Numbered from the stretch's first letter, positions 12,205 to 23,329 are shown. The stretch is 64,000 bases of DNA from Heliopora coerulea (GCA_030142905.1 JASJOG010000006.1:467501-531500), one strand, 5' to 3'. Notes: generated from the letters alone by a model not told the origin. A program made the numbers and translations.

Positions 12205-15200
12205 CTTTATTTATTCACGCTAGCCTCGACAACATATGCTGGTTTCCACGAAGGGTGTGAGAAAATTAAAAAAAAAAAAAAAAAAAAAAAAAGAATGTGT
12301 ATAAATTACAAGAGATTCGTTAGTTAAGGTCTACGCTAATAGCTAAGGTATTTACAATGGAAGCTAGGACTTGGTAATGAAAAGATAGGTTCAGAATTAA
12401 AAGTATATTTACAGAATTAAATGTTAAGTGCTGTAGGCGATACTGTGAGCAGCGATTTTACTTTCAAACCTCGTGAAAGAAGTGCACCTTCTTATTTGCT
12501 CAGGTAAACTATTCCATAGTTTAGCTCAGTCAAACAAAAAGCTTTTTTTCATGCTGTTTGTACGCGGGTTTGGTAAAGAAAGTTTAAGCGACGTATCACG
12601 TAGGTCATAATCTGAAACATCGCTTCTAAAGGTAAAGAGGTTTGAGAGGCATTTCGGACCCATGTTGTTCAATATTTTAAACATCATTTTTGACTTTGCC
12701 CTTTTCCTTTGAACTTTCAAAGGTTCCCAATTTAATGCGTGCAGAGCAATCGAGTGATCTACATCATTACTCATATTTGTAATTATTCGGGCAGATCTGT
12801 TTTGCAATTTTTGAAGCCTCTTTGATTGGGTTTCACCAAAACCATCCCATACTTCACAACAGTAGTCAAAGTATGGACGAACAGTCGAATTGTACACGGA
12901 TAATAGTGAATCTTTGTCAACGAAATCTATTAAGCATCTAAGGGCTGATATTCCTGAAGTTATTTTTTTACAAATATAGTTAGTGTTGTTTTTCCAAGAC
13001 AAGTGCTGATCAATTATTACCCCAAGAGTTTTACATTCATTAACTTGACTGATTGATTTGTCATCAATTTTAATATTGGGTATTGAATTTGATATACTCT
13101 TCATCATTGGCTTAGATCCAATGATCATAAATTCAGTCTTTGCCACATTCAGGCTAAGTTTGTTGACGACTAACCATTCTTTGAGGGTGTCTATGGTCGT
13201 GAAGAAAAAAGAAACGCTTTTCGTTAACTAGGTTTCGTATGTGAAATATTGAATTGTATTATCTCGCATACGAATCACGTATTTCATCGGCAAAACGACC
13301 TGCGACAGAACTGAACAGAAAATTGTTTCAGCTGAACCACAAACAAAAATGTGCTCCTCTATAGAGCTGAAATCTGGAGAATGACAAGACGGGGTATACA
13401 CGCATCTACAAATGGGAGCTTTCAACATCTCCTGAAATGCCTTTCTTAACCTACAAGCAACTTTATATCGTGGAGGAACGTTTCTGTCATTCAATGTCCG
13501 GGAAATATCAGTGGCACCACTGGCAATATGAACGTGAGGTTGTGAAACAGTTCTTACTGTAGGAACCACAGCACGAGAAGCGTTAAATAGGTCGTATCGC
13601 CATAATCTAATGACGATGGCGTCCCGTTTTGTTTCTGTTACGAATGAAAGTTTTTAAATAAACGAAACTGCCCTGAAAGACTATTCCAAAAAACTGAGCT
13701 AGGCTGACAAACAAGAAAAAAGAAAAAGTAGGTTAGAAAAGAAAAGCTAGCCAGTCGGGAACAGAAAGCAAATTATCCTCACTGGAAAAAAACAAAGCGG
13801 GTTTAAATAAATTTAATCTGAGAGGGAATTTGACCTCTTACAGACAAAATATATTATGAATTTCCTTGTAAGCCAGGTTTTCATCCATCTTTTACATGGA
13901 AGACATCGGTTCAAGTTATTTTTTTACCAATCTGGAATCTCGCCAGATCATACTTTCATAGTAGCTGCCGGTGTAGCAGGCCAAATTAACCCCTGCCCAT
14001 ATTAAACCCGGGTATAGTTTGGGCCAGGCCAGAGTATACCCCGGAGGATAAACTGTCCTAGGCCAAACTATACCCGGGGTGTAAAATAGCCTAGGCCAGA
14101 CTATACCCCTCCAGGCCAGAATATACCCCTCTTGTGTAAAGAGAATTTGATTGTATTTACACAGTATATTTACTCACCGCACCTACTGTCCTTCTTATTA
14201 CAGTCTTTTATAACACTCCAAATTGAGTGCATGATCTTGAGTAAGTGTGACATTAAAGCATCCTTAGGTGATCCTGTGCTGAAGAGTTTACTGTGTCAAG
14301 GACAGCACTGTTGTGTCTCACGACAGAGAATGCACTCGTTCTTTAACGCAACAGTCAAAAAGTTTTATTCAACATGGCGATATCTCAAAACACTGCTGGA
14401 AAGAACATGGCATGCGTGCGCATGTGAACTGGTAACACCGCTGAATAACTGTTGTGACATAGCAAGCACGACCTATAGCTGGTGAGTGTGACCTTAACTC
14501 GAGAAAAAAATACACAAGACTCACATACTCAGATACATAGCTGCTTCCTCTAACACCAAACTCTTTAGTTATCCAATTTTGACAACTATGGAAGACCAAC
14601 TGTATGACCAGCTTTTGAGATTCTACACTTCAACACAACAAAAGTACCCTCAGTGGATCTACGATCTAGCTCCAGAGAAACGTGTAAATGCCAAGTCCCA
14701 GTTTAGACAAACAGCTAAGCCATATCGAGCAGAAGGAGGGATACTTTACCATGGGGAAAAGGAGGTTCTCACTAAAAGCCGACTACCAAATATCCTGAAG
14801 GCCTGCCATGACAACCCAATTTCTGGTGGCCATTTTGGCAGAGATAAAACGTTAGCCAAAATCTCTGACCGTTATTACTGGAAGGGAATGAAGAACGACG
14901 TTCACCAACATGTCAAAGCCTGTCAAAAATGTTTTGTCATAAATCCTAAAATCAGCAAGGAGGCTCCACCACTCAACAGTATACCAGTGCCTGGAAAAGT
15001 ATGGAGCTTAGTCGGGATTGATATGATCGGTCCTCTTCAGGAAACATCAAACGGCAACAAATATATAGTTGCTGCCACTGATTATTTCTCCAAGTGGACT
15101 GAAGCAACAGCTGTTCCAAATAAGAGTGCCAAGTCAGTAGCAAATTTTTTGTACTCCGTTATTTGCCGCCTTGGCTGTATGGACACTCTGATTAGCGACC

Positions 15201-18200
15201 AGGGACGAGAGTTTGTGAACTCGATCATCGACAACTTGATGGAGTATTTTCAAACAGATCACCGCATTTCATCTGCCTACCACCCACAAACAAATGGCCA
15301 GCGGGAACGTGACAATCGAACACTGAAAGAATCTCTTAGTAAGCTTGTCAATGACCAAGGAAACAACTGGGACCAGTTTATCCTTGGCGTTCTGTTTGCC
15401 TATCACACATCTGTGCATGCCTCAACCAAGTGCACTCCATTTGAGGTCATGTATGGACGGAAGGCCAAGCTTCCTATCGACCTCAAACCCTCAGAAGATG
15501 ACACTGTGGACCCTATGCCCCTTTCAGATGATGCCAACCGTGATATGCTGGATGCGCTGACAACCATTCATAAAAAGTTGCGCTCAACCGTCAATACCAA
15601 CATCTACTCTGCACAGGAACACCAAAAGCGTGCCTTTGATCGCCGACACAACAACAACAAAGAAATCACTGCTGGCTCCATCGTTTATATCAAGAATCAG
15701 TGCCGTATTCATCGCATGGGTTCAAAGATGGAACCACGGTGGATTGAACCCTACTTAGTTGTGGAATCCCTGACCAAGGGACGAGTAAAACTCAAGAACA
15801 ATAAGACTGGCAAGATACTGAGCAACACCTACCATGCCAGCAACCTTAAGATTTACCAGGATGAAGAGGCTTCTCCACCACCCCAGTCCCCTGATGATTG
15901 TCCTAGTGACTCTGCCAATGACAGCCCAAAGCAAAAGACACTCAAAAGACCACGCGAAGAACCAGACAATGATGACATGTACATCTCACAGAAACACAAG
16001 CACACCAAGACTTTCAACCCACTACCAAGTTCAGGAAGGAAGTATCTTAGCACCACTCTTGGCCTTACGTTTGGTAAGGTTGTGTACTATGGACGCACAA
16101 GAGACCTTGGACAACCACGGCGTATATATAAAACCAAAGGTGATGGGAACTGCTACTTCCGCAAGATCAGCTACATCCTGACAGGATCAGAAGACAACCA
16201 CTCCCTTCTCAGAGATAAAGTCATCCACCACATGAACACTGAATTGACAAAAAAACTACAGGACTACTTGAACCAAAATGTGAATGAATATGTGAACACC
16301 TCTGGCATCTCTCGTGATGGAGTCTGGGCAACCGATGCAGAGATCATGGCCACAGCAAATCTGTTGAGTTGCGACATAGTCATCCACACAAAAGTCGGTG
16401 ACTCCATGGATTGGCTGACCTATCCCGCAAGCTTCAATCTGGAGTTAACAACAGAACATGCACTTTATCTTAAAAACAAGCATGATCATTTTGATGTTGT
16501 TATCAGTGTTTAACTTTGAACATTTATATTGCAGTGAAGACTTGCTAGTCTTAGAGGTTGAAGTTTCAGGACGTTATGACTTTTATTATATTATGAACAG
16601 TTATATTAATTGATTATGTTACAATTGCATTATAATGTTTTTGGTACGTGCTTTTATGTTAATGTGTAAACACTACTGAGAAGTGTGGTAGTAATCTTTG
16701 ATCTTTGTGGAAGTCTAATATTTTTACTGATTGAAGTTTTTCTGGTTGAAGTAATAAAAGTCTATGTGTTTAGAATTTTGAGATTTAAGTCAGGTAGCTT
16801 TCTTACTTAACTTACCTGACAAAGCTGAGCCCCCAATAAAATGTTAGAAAATTAAGTAATTCTTGTGTATATCACTCAACACTACTGATATCATGGGGGT
16901 ATAATCTGGCCCGAGGGGTATGAATTGGCCTAGGCCAATTTATACCCCGGAGTATAAATTGGCCTAGGCCATAATATACCCGGGGTATAATCTAGCCTAG
17001 GCCCCTTTAACCCCAGGTATAGTCCAGACTGGGGGTATACTATGGCCTGTTACACCGGGTAGGCCATAACATTCCAGTACGTACAGCGCAGGTTAAATCC
17101 AGCCACAAACAGTTTAAAACCTTTAGAAAATAAGAAGATATTAAGCTCAGCTAATAAATAAACGATTTGCTCGATAAAGATATCTTTTCCACCTTGGTAC
17201 AGTGCTGCCTATGGTTATCAACTTAAATTTTGGATGGTTACAGCAGCTTACCTGGAGCCGGTTGTTCAAAGCACGATTAGCGCTAATACAGGATTACAAG
17301 TTAATCAGTTGTTTTGGTTTCATTTATTTTGATGTAATATTTAAAGGCCGACAATGAGGACTAGACCGGGTTTTCAAGTACGAGGAATTCGTTCTAATTC
17401 GAGGCGAAGCCGAGGATTGGAACGAATTTCGAGTACTTGAAAACTCGGTCTAGTTCGAACTGGAGGCCTTTGAATGACTTCTCAGAATCAACTAGTGTAT
17501 TGGCACAATGAACTAGTGTATTGGTGATGAATGTATCGATGAATAAACCGATTGTGTGAAATTATATTTTAAGTCCAAGGACTTGAACTATCATTTCCAG
17601 TCCAAGGATTGGAAGAAACAGTTCAAGTCCTCTGCCCAGTACTTCCATGGTATTTCAAGTTTGCTCACGTGGTGCCATTCAGCCCGTCTGATTGAATGAT
17701 ACACTTATGAATTATTAATGAGTTTGAGAATGAACGCTCTAGTTCAGATTTCACAGCTTGAAAATTTTTGTACACACCCAGAATCTGTTAAAGAAAATTC
17801 CAGCTTTTCTCAACAGCTTGATCAGAATTTGTCCACCAAATATTTCATTAATCCTGGATTAAGTTAATCACACTTTGAACAACCGCGCCCTGGTGTAATG
17901 TAAGTAGTATTACGTCAGCCTTAATATATAGTTTTGAATTACAGATACCAACTTGAAGTGTTGTGCAGAAGATATAATTGCTCGAGTGAAAATACGATCA
18001 ATGAAGGTATTCCATCAATCGACTACTTTATGTAAGTCTGTTAATCTTGTCCACGTACTCGCGCACAATTCTGAACTGGCGTAAACAATATCATGTTGGA
18101 CAGTTATGTTACTGAGGATGAGGATAACGCTGTTGCCGTTTTGTTCGTTTTGAAAGAACCAATCGGAACAGTTACCAGCACAATACTAAAGACGTATTCA

Positions 18201-19368
18201 AAATGTAAGACAAACCAATAATAATAGAGTTACTCCAACAATACCGACGAACTATATAGACTACACCCACATACACCAACATACAATACTGACGTCACCG
18301 ATATACACGCACAAACCGCTGATCTTACGGAAACAATCACCAACACAACTGACGCAATGAACCATTTACATAAATAGGCTGACTGTCCCGGACTGTTCCT
18401 CATTTTGGACTTGTACGATTACTGCCGCTGAGGCCATGAAAATGTCAGTCACCTACAGTCTTTCTCAAGACTACACTAACTTGGACGATCTACCATCAGC
18501 AACAACTTTTGCTCACTTTCATATTGTTCATTCTTGAGACATCAATGAACAATAGTGTTGGTTTATCGAAGTTGTTCACCCATGATACCCTTGTCATCAA
18601 ACTTTTGTTCAACCAAAAGTGCTGTATCAATCAATGATATTTTTACTTATTTCATAAGTCCTAACGGTGTTCTTGGCTAATCTGTGCTTTGACCACGCAG
18701 TTATTATGGCTGAACAATTACAGTATTCGTAATTTTTTCAGCAATCTCATTCATCGTTGATTTAGTGACATTTTTAAGCCTGCAGGAGAAAAAATGAGAA
18801 AAAACCCGAGAAAAAACTGCAATAATACATCCACGAAGTTACTACTGTTGTTATGTTGTATTTCGACCATTTTTTACTTCATTATACCTGTAAGAACATC
18901 GTACATCAATTGAGGACAATTTCGTCACAACCTTACTAAACATCCATGTTAAAAAATTGTTCTGTGTGCCCAACACCACATCCACGGTGTGCAGCACAGT
19001 TCAGAAACACTAATTACGCCTAGTGATAACCGCTAAAACGTTTTGCGTTTTCAGTGAAGTATACTGAGTTTTGGGAAAGTACTTCGGAAAGGGTGATCAT
19101 ATTTAAAAAAATGTTATGAAGATCGAGAAACTCCTATAGTATTGCCAGATCAAAATTCAGTCAAAAGAATGACATAGAAGACTAATACTTACACACGTAC
19201 AGACGGTACAGTCACTGCCGGTCTCCTACTTCTCGACGATGTATTTTAGCCACGACCAAGAAAGTTGTTTGAAACAGTAATGATTTATATTTTCTCTTCC
19301 TCCAGCAAACGAAACAACACAGTGAAAGAATGTCTGAGCTGAAAGTCTCCGAAGTAGTAACACCTTGA
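2252..19368 (+). CDS. LRRC46: LRRC46-like leucine-rich-repeat protein, spliced in ten exons
   Basis: Exons by my reading: 2252-2285 (predicted start, MEIFTASGRTD), 5860-5947, 7208-7316, 8584-8630, 9203-9312, 9679-9748, 10734-10823, 10905-10969, 17945-18006 and 19306-19368. All junctions are AG/GT and the phases agree from exon to exon, giving 738 coding bases (245 residues) ending ...SEVVTP. An N-terminal segment (PKEITVQLITENNIPNK) is followed by about five leucine-rich repeats (for example LVKLSHIRLDRLQISRIENL, FLTLAGNKIRRIQNL, LKFLDLSFNFIENYD), an LRR cap (LKDNPCTTNEGYR) and an acidic tail (SSDEDSSCDEQ). The order matches LRRC46, an LRR protein linked to sperm-flagellum formation in mammals. 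Human LRRC46 is longer at the C-terminus. The first exon is the least certain: it was chosen because it has an ATG, the right phase and a GTATGC donor. Intron 9 (about 7 kb) carries several transposons, so transcription must run through them. Confidence 0.8.
2286..3779. other. Start of LRRC46-like intron 1, non-coding
   Basis: No gene is seen. The stretch contains a short telomere-like tract (2845-2866, CTAACC repeats) and a minisatellite (about 2908-2961, GGGGCATTTTGTTG units). The open frame at 3372-3668 has no recognisable protein character. Confidence 0.6.
2845..2866. repeat. Interstitial telomere-like repeat
   Basis: About three and a half CCCTAA units lie in an intron. The same TTAGGG-type motif occurs again near 55.9 kb and 59.7 kb. 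Confidence 0.7.
3780..3826. repeat. (AT)n microsatellite flanking the retrozyme
   Basis: A continuous AT run ends directly at the left edge of the ribozyme-bearing dimer. A second AT run follows the dimer at about 4237-4260, which suggests insertion into, or together with, an AT microsatellite. Confidence 0.85.
3830..3875 (-). ncRNA. Type I hammerhead ribozyme, copy 1
   Basis: Read on the minus strand: stem I strand ACUACA, core CUGAUGA, stem II GGCC/GGCC with loop CAAUA, core GAAA, stem III CGG/CCG with a UU loop, then the cleavage triplet GUC and the stem I partner UGUAGU. All invariant core positions are present and the three stems pair perfectly (the A15.1-U16.1 pair included). Predicted cleavage lies between plus-strand positions 3836 and 3835. 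Confidence 0.88.
4060..4105 (-). ncRNA. Type I hammerhead ribozyme, copy 2
   Basis: This is the same 46-nt motif as copy 1 with identical core and stems, displaced by exactly 230 bp. Predicted cleavage lies between 4066 and 4065. The two cleavages would release a unit-length RNA of 230 nt from a minus-strand transcript. Confidence 0.88.
4371..4440. repeat. Short hairpin
   Basis: AAGACAAAGGCTTATTTTGATTGT on the left is mirrored by the complementary sequence ending AAAGCCTTTGTCTTTT on the right. The two 30-base arms are near perfect with a very short loop, in intron 1 of the LRRC46-like gene. Confidence 0.7.
4683..4863. repeat. Perfect 69-bp inverted repeat (fold-back)
   Basis: Arm 4683-4751 (starting GTACTGCTGATTAAATG) and arm 4795-4863 are exact reverse complements by inspection. 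The spacer of about 43 bp itself holds GGTTAAC/GTTAACC. No transposase is nearby. Confidence 0.85.
4864..5859. other. Intron 1, remaining part
   Basis: AT-rich, with a short TCTG/TCTC-rich tract around 5370-5410. No gene or named element is recognised. Confidence 0.5.
5948..7207. other. Intron 2 of the LRRC46-like gene
   Basis: AT-rich non-coding sequence. I see no gene, RNA or clear repeat. The open frame at 7083-7385 is only the exon at 7208-7316 plus intron read-through. Confidence 0.5.
7480..8095 (+). pseudogene. Penelope-like element 3' end: GIY-YIG endonuclease remnant and LTR
   Basis: Two frames together show a GIY-YIG nuclease: KCHKLYIGEIGRHL in one frame, then after a frameshift near 7605 SDRFGEHRSVRNNDVDKPV and ARHFNSANHSISDMKV in the other, followed by a degenerate tail. 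This is the C-terminal endonuclease of Penelope-like retroelements. Downstream, 7994-8090 holds a sequence (CTGACGAAGGGCCTTTG, then TTCGAAACGTTGG) that resembles the hammerhead-containing LTR of such elements. It recurs inverted at 55.2 kb. The copy lies in intron 3 of the LRRC46-like gene and is truncated at its 5' end and frameshifted. Confidence 0.65.
7997..8032 (+). ncRNA. Hammerhead-like motif in Penelope LTR
   Basis: CTGACGA followed by a weak GGGC/GTTC stem and GAAAC fits the hammerhead layout. The expected GUC cleavage triplet reads GUU, and there is an extra A before stem II. Penelope-like elements are known to carry such motifs. This one looks degenerate. Confidence 0.4.
8631..9202. 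other. Intron 4 of the LRRC46-like gene
   Basis: Nothing recognisable is seen in this intron. Confidence 0.5.
9829..9895. repeat. (TTCC)n microsatellite
   Basis: Tandem CTTC/TTCC units with two interruptions, in intron 6 of the LRRC46-like gene (9749-10733). The rest of that intron shows no gene. Confidence 0.9.
11691..12062 (-). pseudogene. hAT transposase C-terminal (hATC dimerisation) fragment
   Basis: The 123-residue frame starts SRHSGSNAQVERTFSTVTS and continues ILSDRRLSVAHDALNESFVV, the signature of the hATC dimerisation region near the C-terminus of hAT transposases, and ends in an acidic tail. No BED finger or catalytic core is found upstream on this strand, so only the 3' end of a hAT gene is present. 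It lies in intron 9 of the LRRC46-like gene. Confidence 0.7.
12163..13215 (-). pseudogene. 5'-truncated non-LTR retrotransposon with (TCA)n tail
   Basis: Residues encoded from 13146 down to 12526 are the C-terminal part of a LINE reverse transcriptase: KTEFMIIGS, CKTLGVIIDQHLSW, NSTVRPYFDYCCEVWDG, and the LQKLQNRSARIIT region. The polymerase core is missing. The 3' untranslated part follows and ends with AATAAATAAAG directly before a (TCA)n tail (plus-strand GAT repeats at 12163-12203). A simple-repeat tail of this kind is typical of L2/CR1-group elements. The poly-A run at 12264-12292 (plus strand) lies within this 3' region. Confidence 0.8.
13972..17054 (+). mobile_element. Ginger1-type cut-and-paste DNA transposon, apparently complete
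   Basis: The 3,083-bp element runs from TGTAGCAGGCCAAATT to the inverse ...GGCCTGTTACA and is flanked on both sides by CCGG (13968-13971 and 17055-17058). CCGG duplication, TGTA-type ends, long inverted repeats and a Gypsy-integrase-like transposase with an OTU domain are the defining features of Ginger1. The inverted repeats (about 160 bp, roughly 13972-14135 and 16893-17054) are built from repeated blocks containing CCTAGGCC and TATACCCCGG that are themselves palindromic. The element sits in intron 9 of the LRRC46-like gene in the same direction as the gene. The intact ORF and clean ends suggest recent activity. Confidence 0.9.
14579..16513 (+). CDS. Ginger1 transposase: Gypsy-type integrase fused to OTU cysteine protease
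   Basis: The 644-residue ORF has no interruption. Order of domains: an HHCC zinc finger (HDNP...HFGRDK...CQKC, about 78-119); an RNase H-fold DDE core with D148 (GIDMIGP), D207 (ISDQGREF) and E243 (GQRERDNRTL), spaced D-X35-E; a GPY/F-like element (RWIEPYLVVE, about 386); a basic, Pro/Ser-rich linker; and an OTU domain with the catalytic Cys in GDGNCYFR (C525) and a C-terminal His in HFDVV (H637). The integrase part cuts and joins transposon ends. The role of the OTU protease in Ginger1 is not established and may be deubiquitination. The start ATG at 14579 was preferred over the next Met because it opens the frame directly; translation could also begin at 14588. Confidence 0.88.
   Translation: MTTMEDQLYDQLLRFYTSTQQKYPQWIYDLAPEKRVNAKSQFRQTAKPYRAEGGILYHGEKEVLTKSRLPNILKACHDNPISGGHFGRDKTLAKISDRYYWKGMKNDVHQHVKACQKCFVINPKISKEAPPLNSIPVPGKVWSLVGIDMIGPLQETSNGNKYIVAATDYFSKWTEATAVPNKSAKSVANFLYSVICRLGCMDTLISDQGREFVNSIIDNLMEYFQTDHRISSAYHPQTNGQRERDNRTLKESLSKLVNDQGNNWDQFILGVLFAYHTSVHASTKCTPFEVMYGRKAKLPIDLKPSEDDTVDPMPLSDDANRDMLDALTTIHKKLRSTVNTNIYSAQEHQKRAFDRRHNNNKEITAGSIVYIKNQCRIHRMGSKMEPRWIEPYLVVESLTKGRVKLKNNKTGKILSNTYHASNLKIYQDEEASPPPQSPDDCPSDSANDSPKQKTLKRPREEPDNDDMYISQKHKHTKTFNPLPSSGRKYLSTTLGLTFGKVVYYGRTRDLGQPRRIYKTKGDGNCYFRKISYILTGSEDNHSLLRDKVIHHMNTELTKKLQDYLNQNVNEYVNTSGISRDGVWATDAEIMATANLLSCDIVIHTKVGDSMDWLTYPASFNLELTTEHALYLKNKHDHFDVVISV
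17258..17886. mobile_element. MITE with inverted ends and an internal hairpin
   Basis: The left end CGGTTGTTCAAAGCACGATTA is mirrored at the right by TAATCACACTTTGAACAACCG. Inside, 17366-17460 folds back on itself around GGCGAAGCC (GACCGGGTTTTCAAGTAC against its complement ...GAAAACTCGGTC). No coding sequence is seen. It sits just upstream of exon 9 of the LRRC46-like gene. Confidence 0.65.
18007..19305. other. Intron 10 (last) of the LRRC46-like gene
   Basis: No gene is recognised. Confidence 0.45.
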
Positions 19369-22300
19369 CGTCGGACACCAGCTGAACGCCACCATTTATT
19401 TTTTAAAATAAATTCATATTTGTAAATAAGCTATTATTTTGAATGTTTGTAGTAAAACTTTCAGGTTGAAAACCTTCAAGCGATGTACAAAAATTTTAGT
19501 AAATTACAATTTACTCTGTGTCATTAAATGCACAAATGTTACGTGGGGTGGCAATGAAGGCAGCTGCCCCAGTGGCACTGTATGATGAACGGCAAGTTAG
19601 GCGATCAGTGTGTCTGATGAACTTTAACTGATAGCTTTATACGCAGTTGGGGTAGCAGGAAAAAGCATAAGCCTAGCTTTCTTTCAATACCAAGTCACGG
19701 CTTTAGAATCAGTCTCGCCCTCTCAATTAATTTCTCAAAAATCGAATCTGTGTAGCGACAATTGCATATCGTCTAAATGGAAGATTGCAAGTACAAGAGA
19801 AACGTTGGCCTCTTGGAATGTACTTGACCTCTTTCGGAGGTTAGTAAAATGGAGAGGCAACCCATCGTTTCCAACCTTGCTCGTGTTGCTACGAACAATG
19901 TTCTCGAAATACGAAAGTGTAAGATGCTGACAGTTCTTTGAGAGACTTTCCTCGGAACTGATGCTCATCAAGACACCTAAATAAATACGTTCAAGAATGG
20001 GACAGGAACGATTATATAGCCAGGTGCTTTTATGGATTGAGAGGGATATTGCCCATGCGATTGAAATCGATCTCGTGATCGACAAGTTTGTATCTTTCAA
20101 ATGTCGAAAGGTTAAGCTGTGATAGCAACGAAGAAGCTTTGCTGCTTTTAAGGAAACGAACTTGACAGTGAACTTTATGTTGAAAACCAGAAATTCTCTA
20201 TTTTTGATAAAAATCAACACAGCCATTCAAATGATCCAGTTATTCTTTGGTAAATTGCAGTTGGAGGGAACAGGTGAGTGAAGGTTCTTGTTGGAAAAGT
20301 TCTCAATTTTGGGTCTAGGAAAATTTTGGAGTTGCTGTTGGAGAAATTGGAAGGCACAGTGCCAAACGGCAAAAATTTTTTGTTTGATTTCTTGATTAAT
20401 TTCTAAGGTAAAAAAATTATCCCATCAAAATTTGTTGAGATCTTCGTGGAAACCGGGTTTCGATGATACTTTTGAAGGTCCTGTCAATTAGGGTGTGAAT
20501 TAATAAACACATTTTGCATGTTCAAAAAGTATCTATCAGAGGACTCAAATCGCACACAATTCTGATAAAAACAGAGTCCGCTGTCAGGAGGACCCATAAA
20601 TTTCAATGCTGACGGTATCCTATACGGAACTCAAACTTAATGGAACTGCCCAGTCCAGTTATATCGGTCAGTCCAGTTGAGTGGTTCCTTCGTATCTCTT
20701 GCTAAAGACAACAAAAATAGCTCGCCGAATGAGCAACAAACTATTTGCTTGATCAAAATTTCAGCCCTGTAAGGCCTATTCATGAGAACAGTTTTTGTTA
20801 CGACCTTGCTGCGATTTTTATTGCATACCTGACTGCGACGTGAAACGGCTTGCGTAAACCACAGGAATTTTGCGGCGAATCCTCAGATTTTCATTCTGTT
20901 TAGCGACAACTGACGCGCTTTGATGATTTCCTTATTAGGGAAAAACAACACGGAAGAGCCAAAAAGGTAAAAACCTACAAAGGAAACACAATGAACAGTT
21001 CTTAGCTTGGTCGATAAAATCGCTGATAAAATTGCTGGAAAAAATTACAGCCTAAGTCGCACCAAAGTTGAGGACAGCCGCCCAGATCGGACTGAAATCA
21101 CAGATAATTTACACAAGCTATTTCCAATTGCAGTCATGTTAGTCAAAACTGGTGAAAAAATCGCAGACTAAATTACAGAAAAATCACTGACGAAATTACA
21201 GCAAAAATCGCAAGTGCAAACAGGCCTTTAAACAAAATACTAGCGCTCCGTCTCTTGATCAGTGACTTAGCAAAGGGGAACAAAACTTTTATATACTTCG
21301 GAGTGCATGATGGGGCGGAAGACCAAACATCCCCATATGTCAGTCAACGTTGTTTGAACAACTACATCTTTCTATCAAAATTTGAAGGCAGGAAGTCGTA
21401 GACGGGAGATTCCGGAAGTTATCTTGCACCTTTCTTGCACCAGCGTATCGTACAACCTCGTACCCAGGGTCTTATCTATGCTAGGGCTTAGGAACTTGTG
21501 GGGCTGGCTATACAGTCAGAAAGGTTAAGGACCCCTTGAAATAGAACAAAACTATACAAATAGTAAAAAAAATAAGGAAAATGTAGATGTGAATGGAAAT
21601 AGGAGAATAAAAAGTAAAAAAGTATATTAAAAGATGATCAGAACTATTACTGGAAACAGCGTACTGAGAAACTGGGCCGTAACATCAGAAAACTAGCTTC
21701 ATTATGACGTCAGCGAATAAAAGAACGATCATTGGCCAGGGCGTTACACCCTTCATCCCATAGTGAAGGCCTTTGTAAATTTCCTGCCGAGGCCATATTG
21801 AAAACGATACAGGGAAATAGTTCGTTGATTTACGGATTAAAAGTTCACAATAAATGCAATATTAAAGGAATATATGACACAATGGAATGATCGTGTGGGT
21901 CCGCCATGGCTTCATTCTTAAGTGTAGGCTAAACATTCAAGGTGAGTGTTCTTGAAGCCTATTATTTATGTTATCGACATTAGAAGTTACTTTCTGAAAC
22001 AACCGGAAAACGATAATACGGTCGTCTCAGCTGCACTAATGCCTGAAAGACATCGGCCAACGCTTACAATCTGATTTCCTTTTAACGTATTCCTCACATA
22101 AATATCTTCGGAAGCTCAATCTATTACCAACTAAAAGTAACGAGCCCGGGTGATGTTTCAAATCCCAGATTTTCGTTATCTGAACGAAATATGCCCACCA
22201 ATCTAAGTCCGAGGTTTTCGTTTAGAAACATCTTGACAATATACATGCGATACTACTTTTAGCTGAGTTTCATCTGGTAGATCATACCTCCTTTGAGCGT

Positions 22301-23320
22301 TACTTCTCAATTCCTCCGTACTTACAGTTCGCATCATTTCGGTATTAGTCACCATTGCACTTGCGACCATTGACCAATGTCAAGGTAAACCAGAGAAGTA
22401 CTGCTCTTTCGAATTATGTTATCGTACAAATATTGTTCAGATTTACATTTGGAAAAGTATGTCTTAATGTGCCATAAACGTCAAAAGAGACTTTAGGCGT
22501 AAAATTTGTTTGGGTTAGAAGTAAATATTATAATTTCTTAATAGATACCCACAGACATTGAAGCAGAAATTATGTGTTCATGGTATATACGCTTCATATC
22601 ACCACAGAGCTTAAACTAGTCAAACAGCTATTAAACCAAAAGCATGGCATGACTGGAAAGATGATAAATGTTTTAATTACTTCTTCATTTGTATGTTGTT
22701 TCTAATTGCTGGGATGCTGAATGTTTCACTTTATTTAACCCTATTGTGTTTAAATTTATCTATCATGGATAATTTATACTCTCTTGAGAAGTAAAAAGTT
22801 TCAGAGTCATGATGAGATCACAGGAGCCCCACATGTTTTCAAAGATTTTGCAAAGCTTTTTAATTATTTGATTATTTCCTTTAAAATATTATCTTGCAAT
22901 TTATGTTGACAATTATAAGTACACCTTTAGCTTGTGCAATTAATTAAATCAAACATACATTACAACAAATCAAAATCTGTGGTCAGGAGGTACAGATGTA
23001 TCTTTTATTAACTGCTGTGAAGGCAATATCTTTTTTGTACTGTACATTACATATTTACCAGATACCAATGATTAATTGTCCAGGAAGAAATCATAGTATC
23101 AATATTAATAGCAGTGCCTGACAAATTGTATGAAGTATTACATACATAACTGTTAACAACTGAATAAACAAAGAAGGCAGACAAATTTAAAAGATATTGA
23201 TTGACTAATGTTTTGTCACTAATTACAACATCATAAGAGTGAGGTTTAGGTATTACAATGAGATATATTTATATCAGACTAACAATAATCATATCACAAT
23301 TAAATTACAATAGTAACAGA
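19369..23320. other. Intergenic sequence after the LRRC46-like gene
   Basis: A possible MITE lies at about 20770-21233 (AAGGCCTATTCATGAG against ...CAAACAGGCCTTTAA, weak ends). The 163-residue open frame on the minus strand at 19735-20226 shows no recognisable domain, and I do not call it a gene. No other feature is seen. Confidence 0.4.
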
Positions 23321-23329
23321 AATGGACAG

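Noticed and set aside
13228..13569. 113-residue minus-strand frame
   Set aside because: No recognisable motif, no neighbours of the same kind, in an intron full of transposons.
19735..20226. 163-residue minus-strand frame
   Set aside because: No domain, no splice context, composition like surrounding non-coding DNA.
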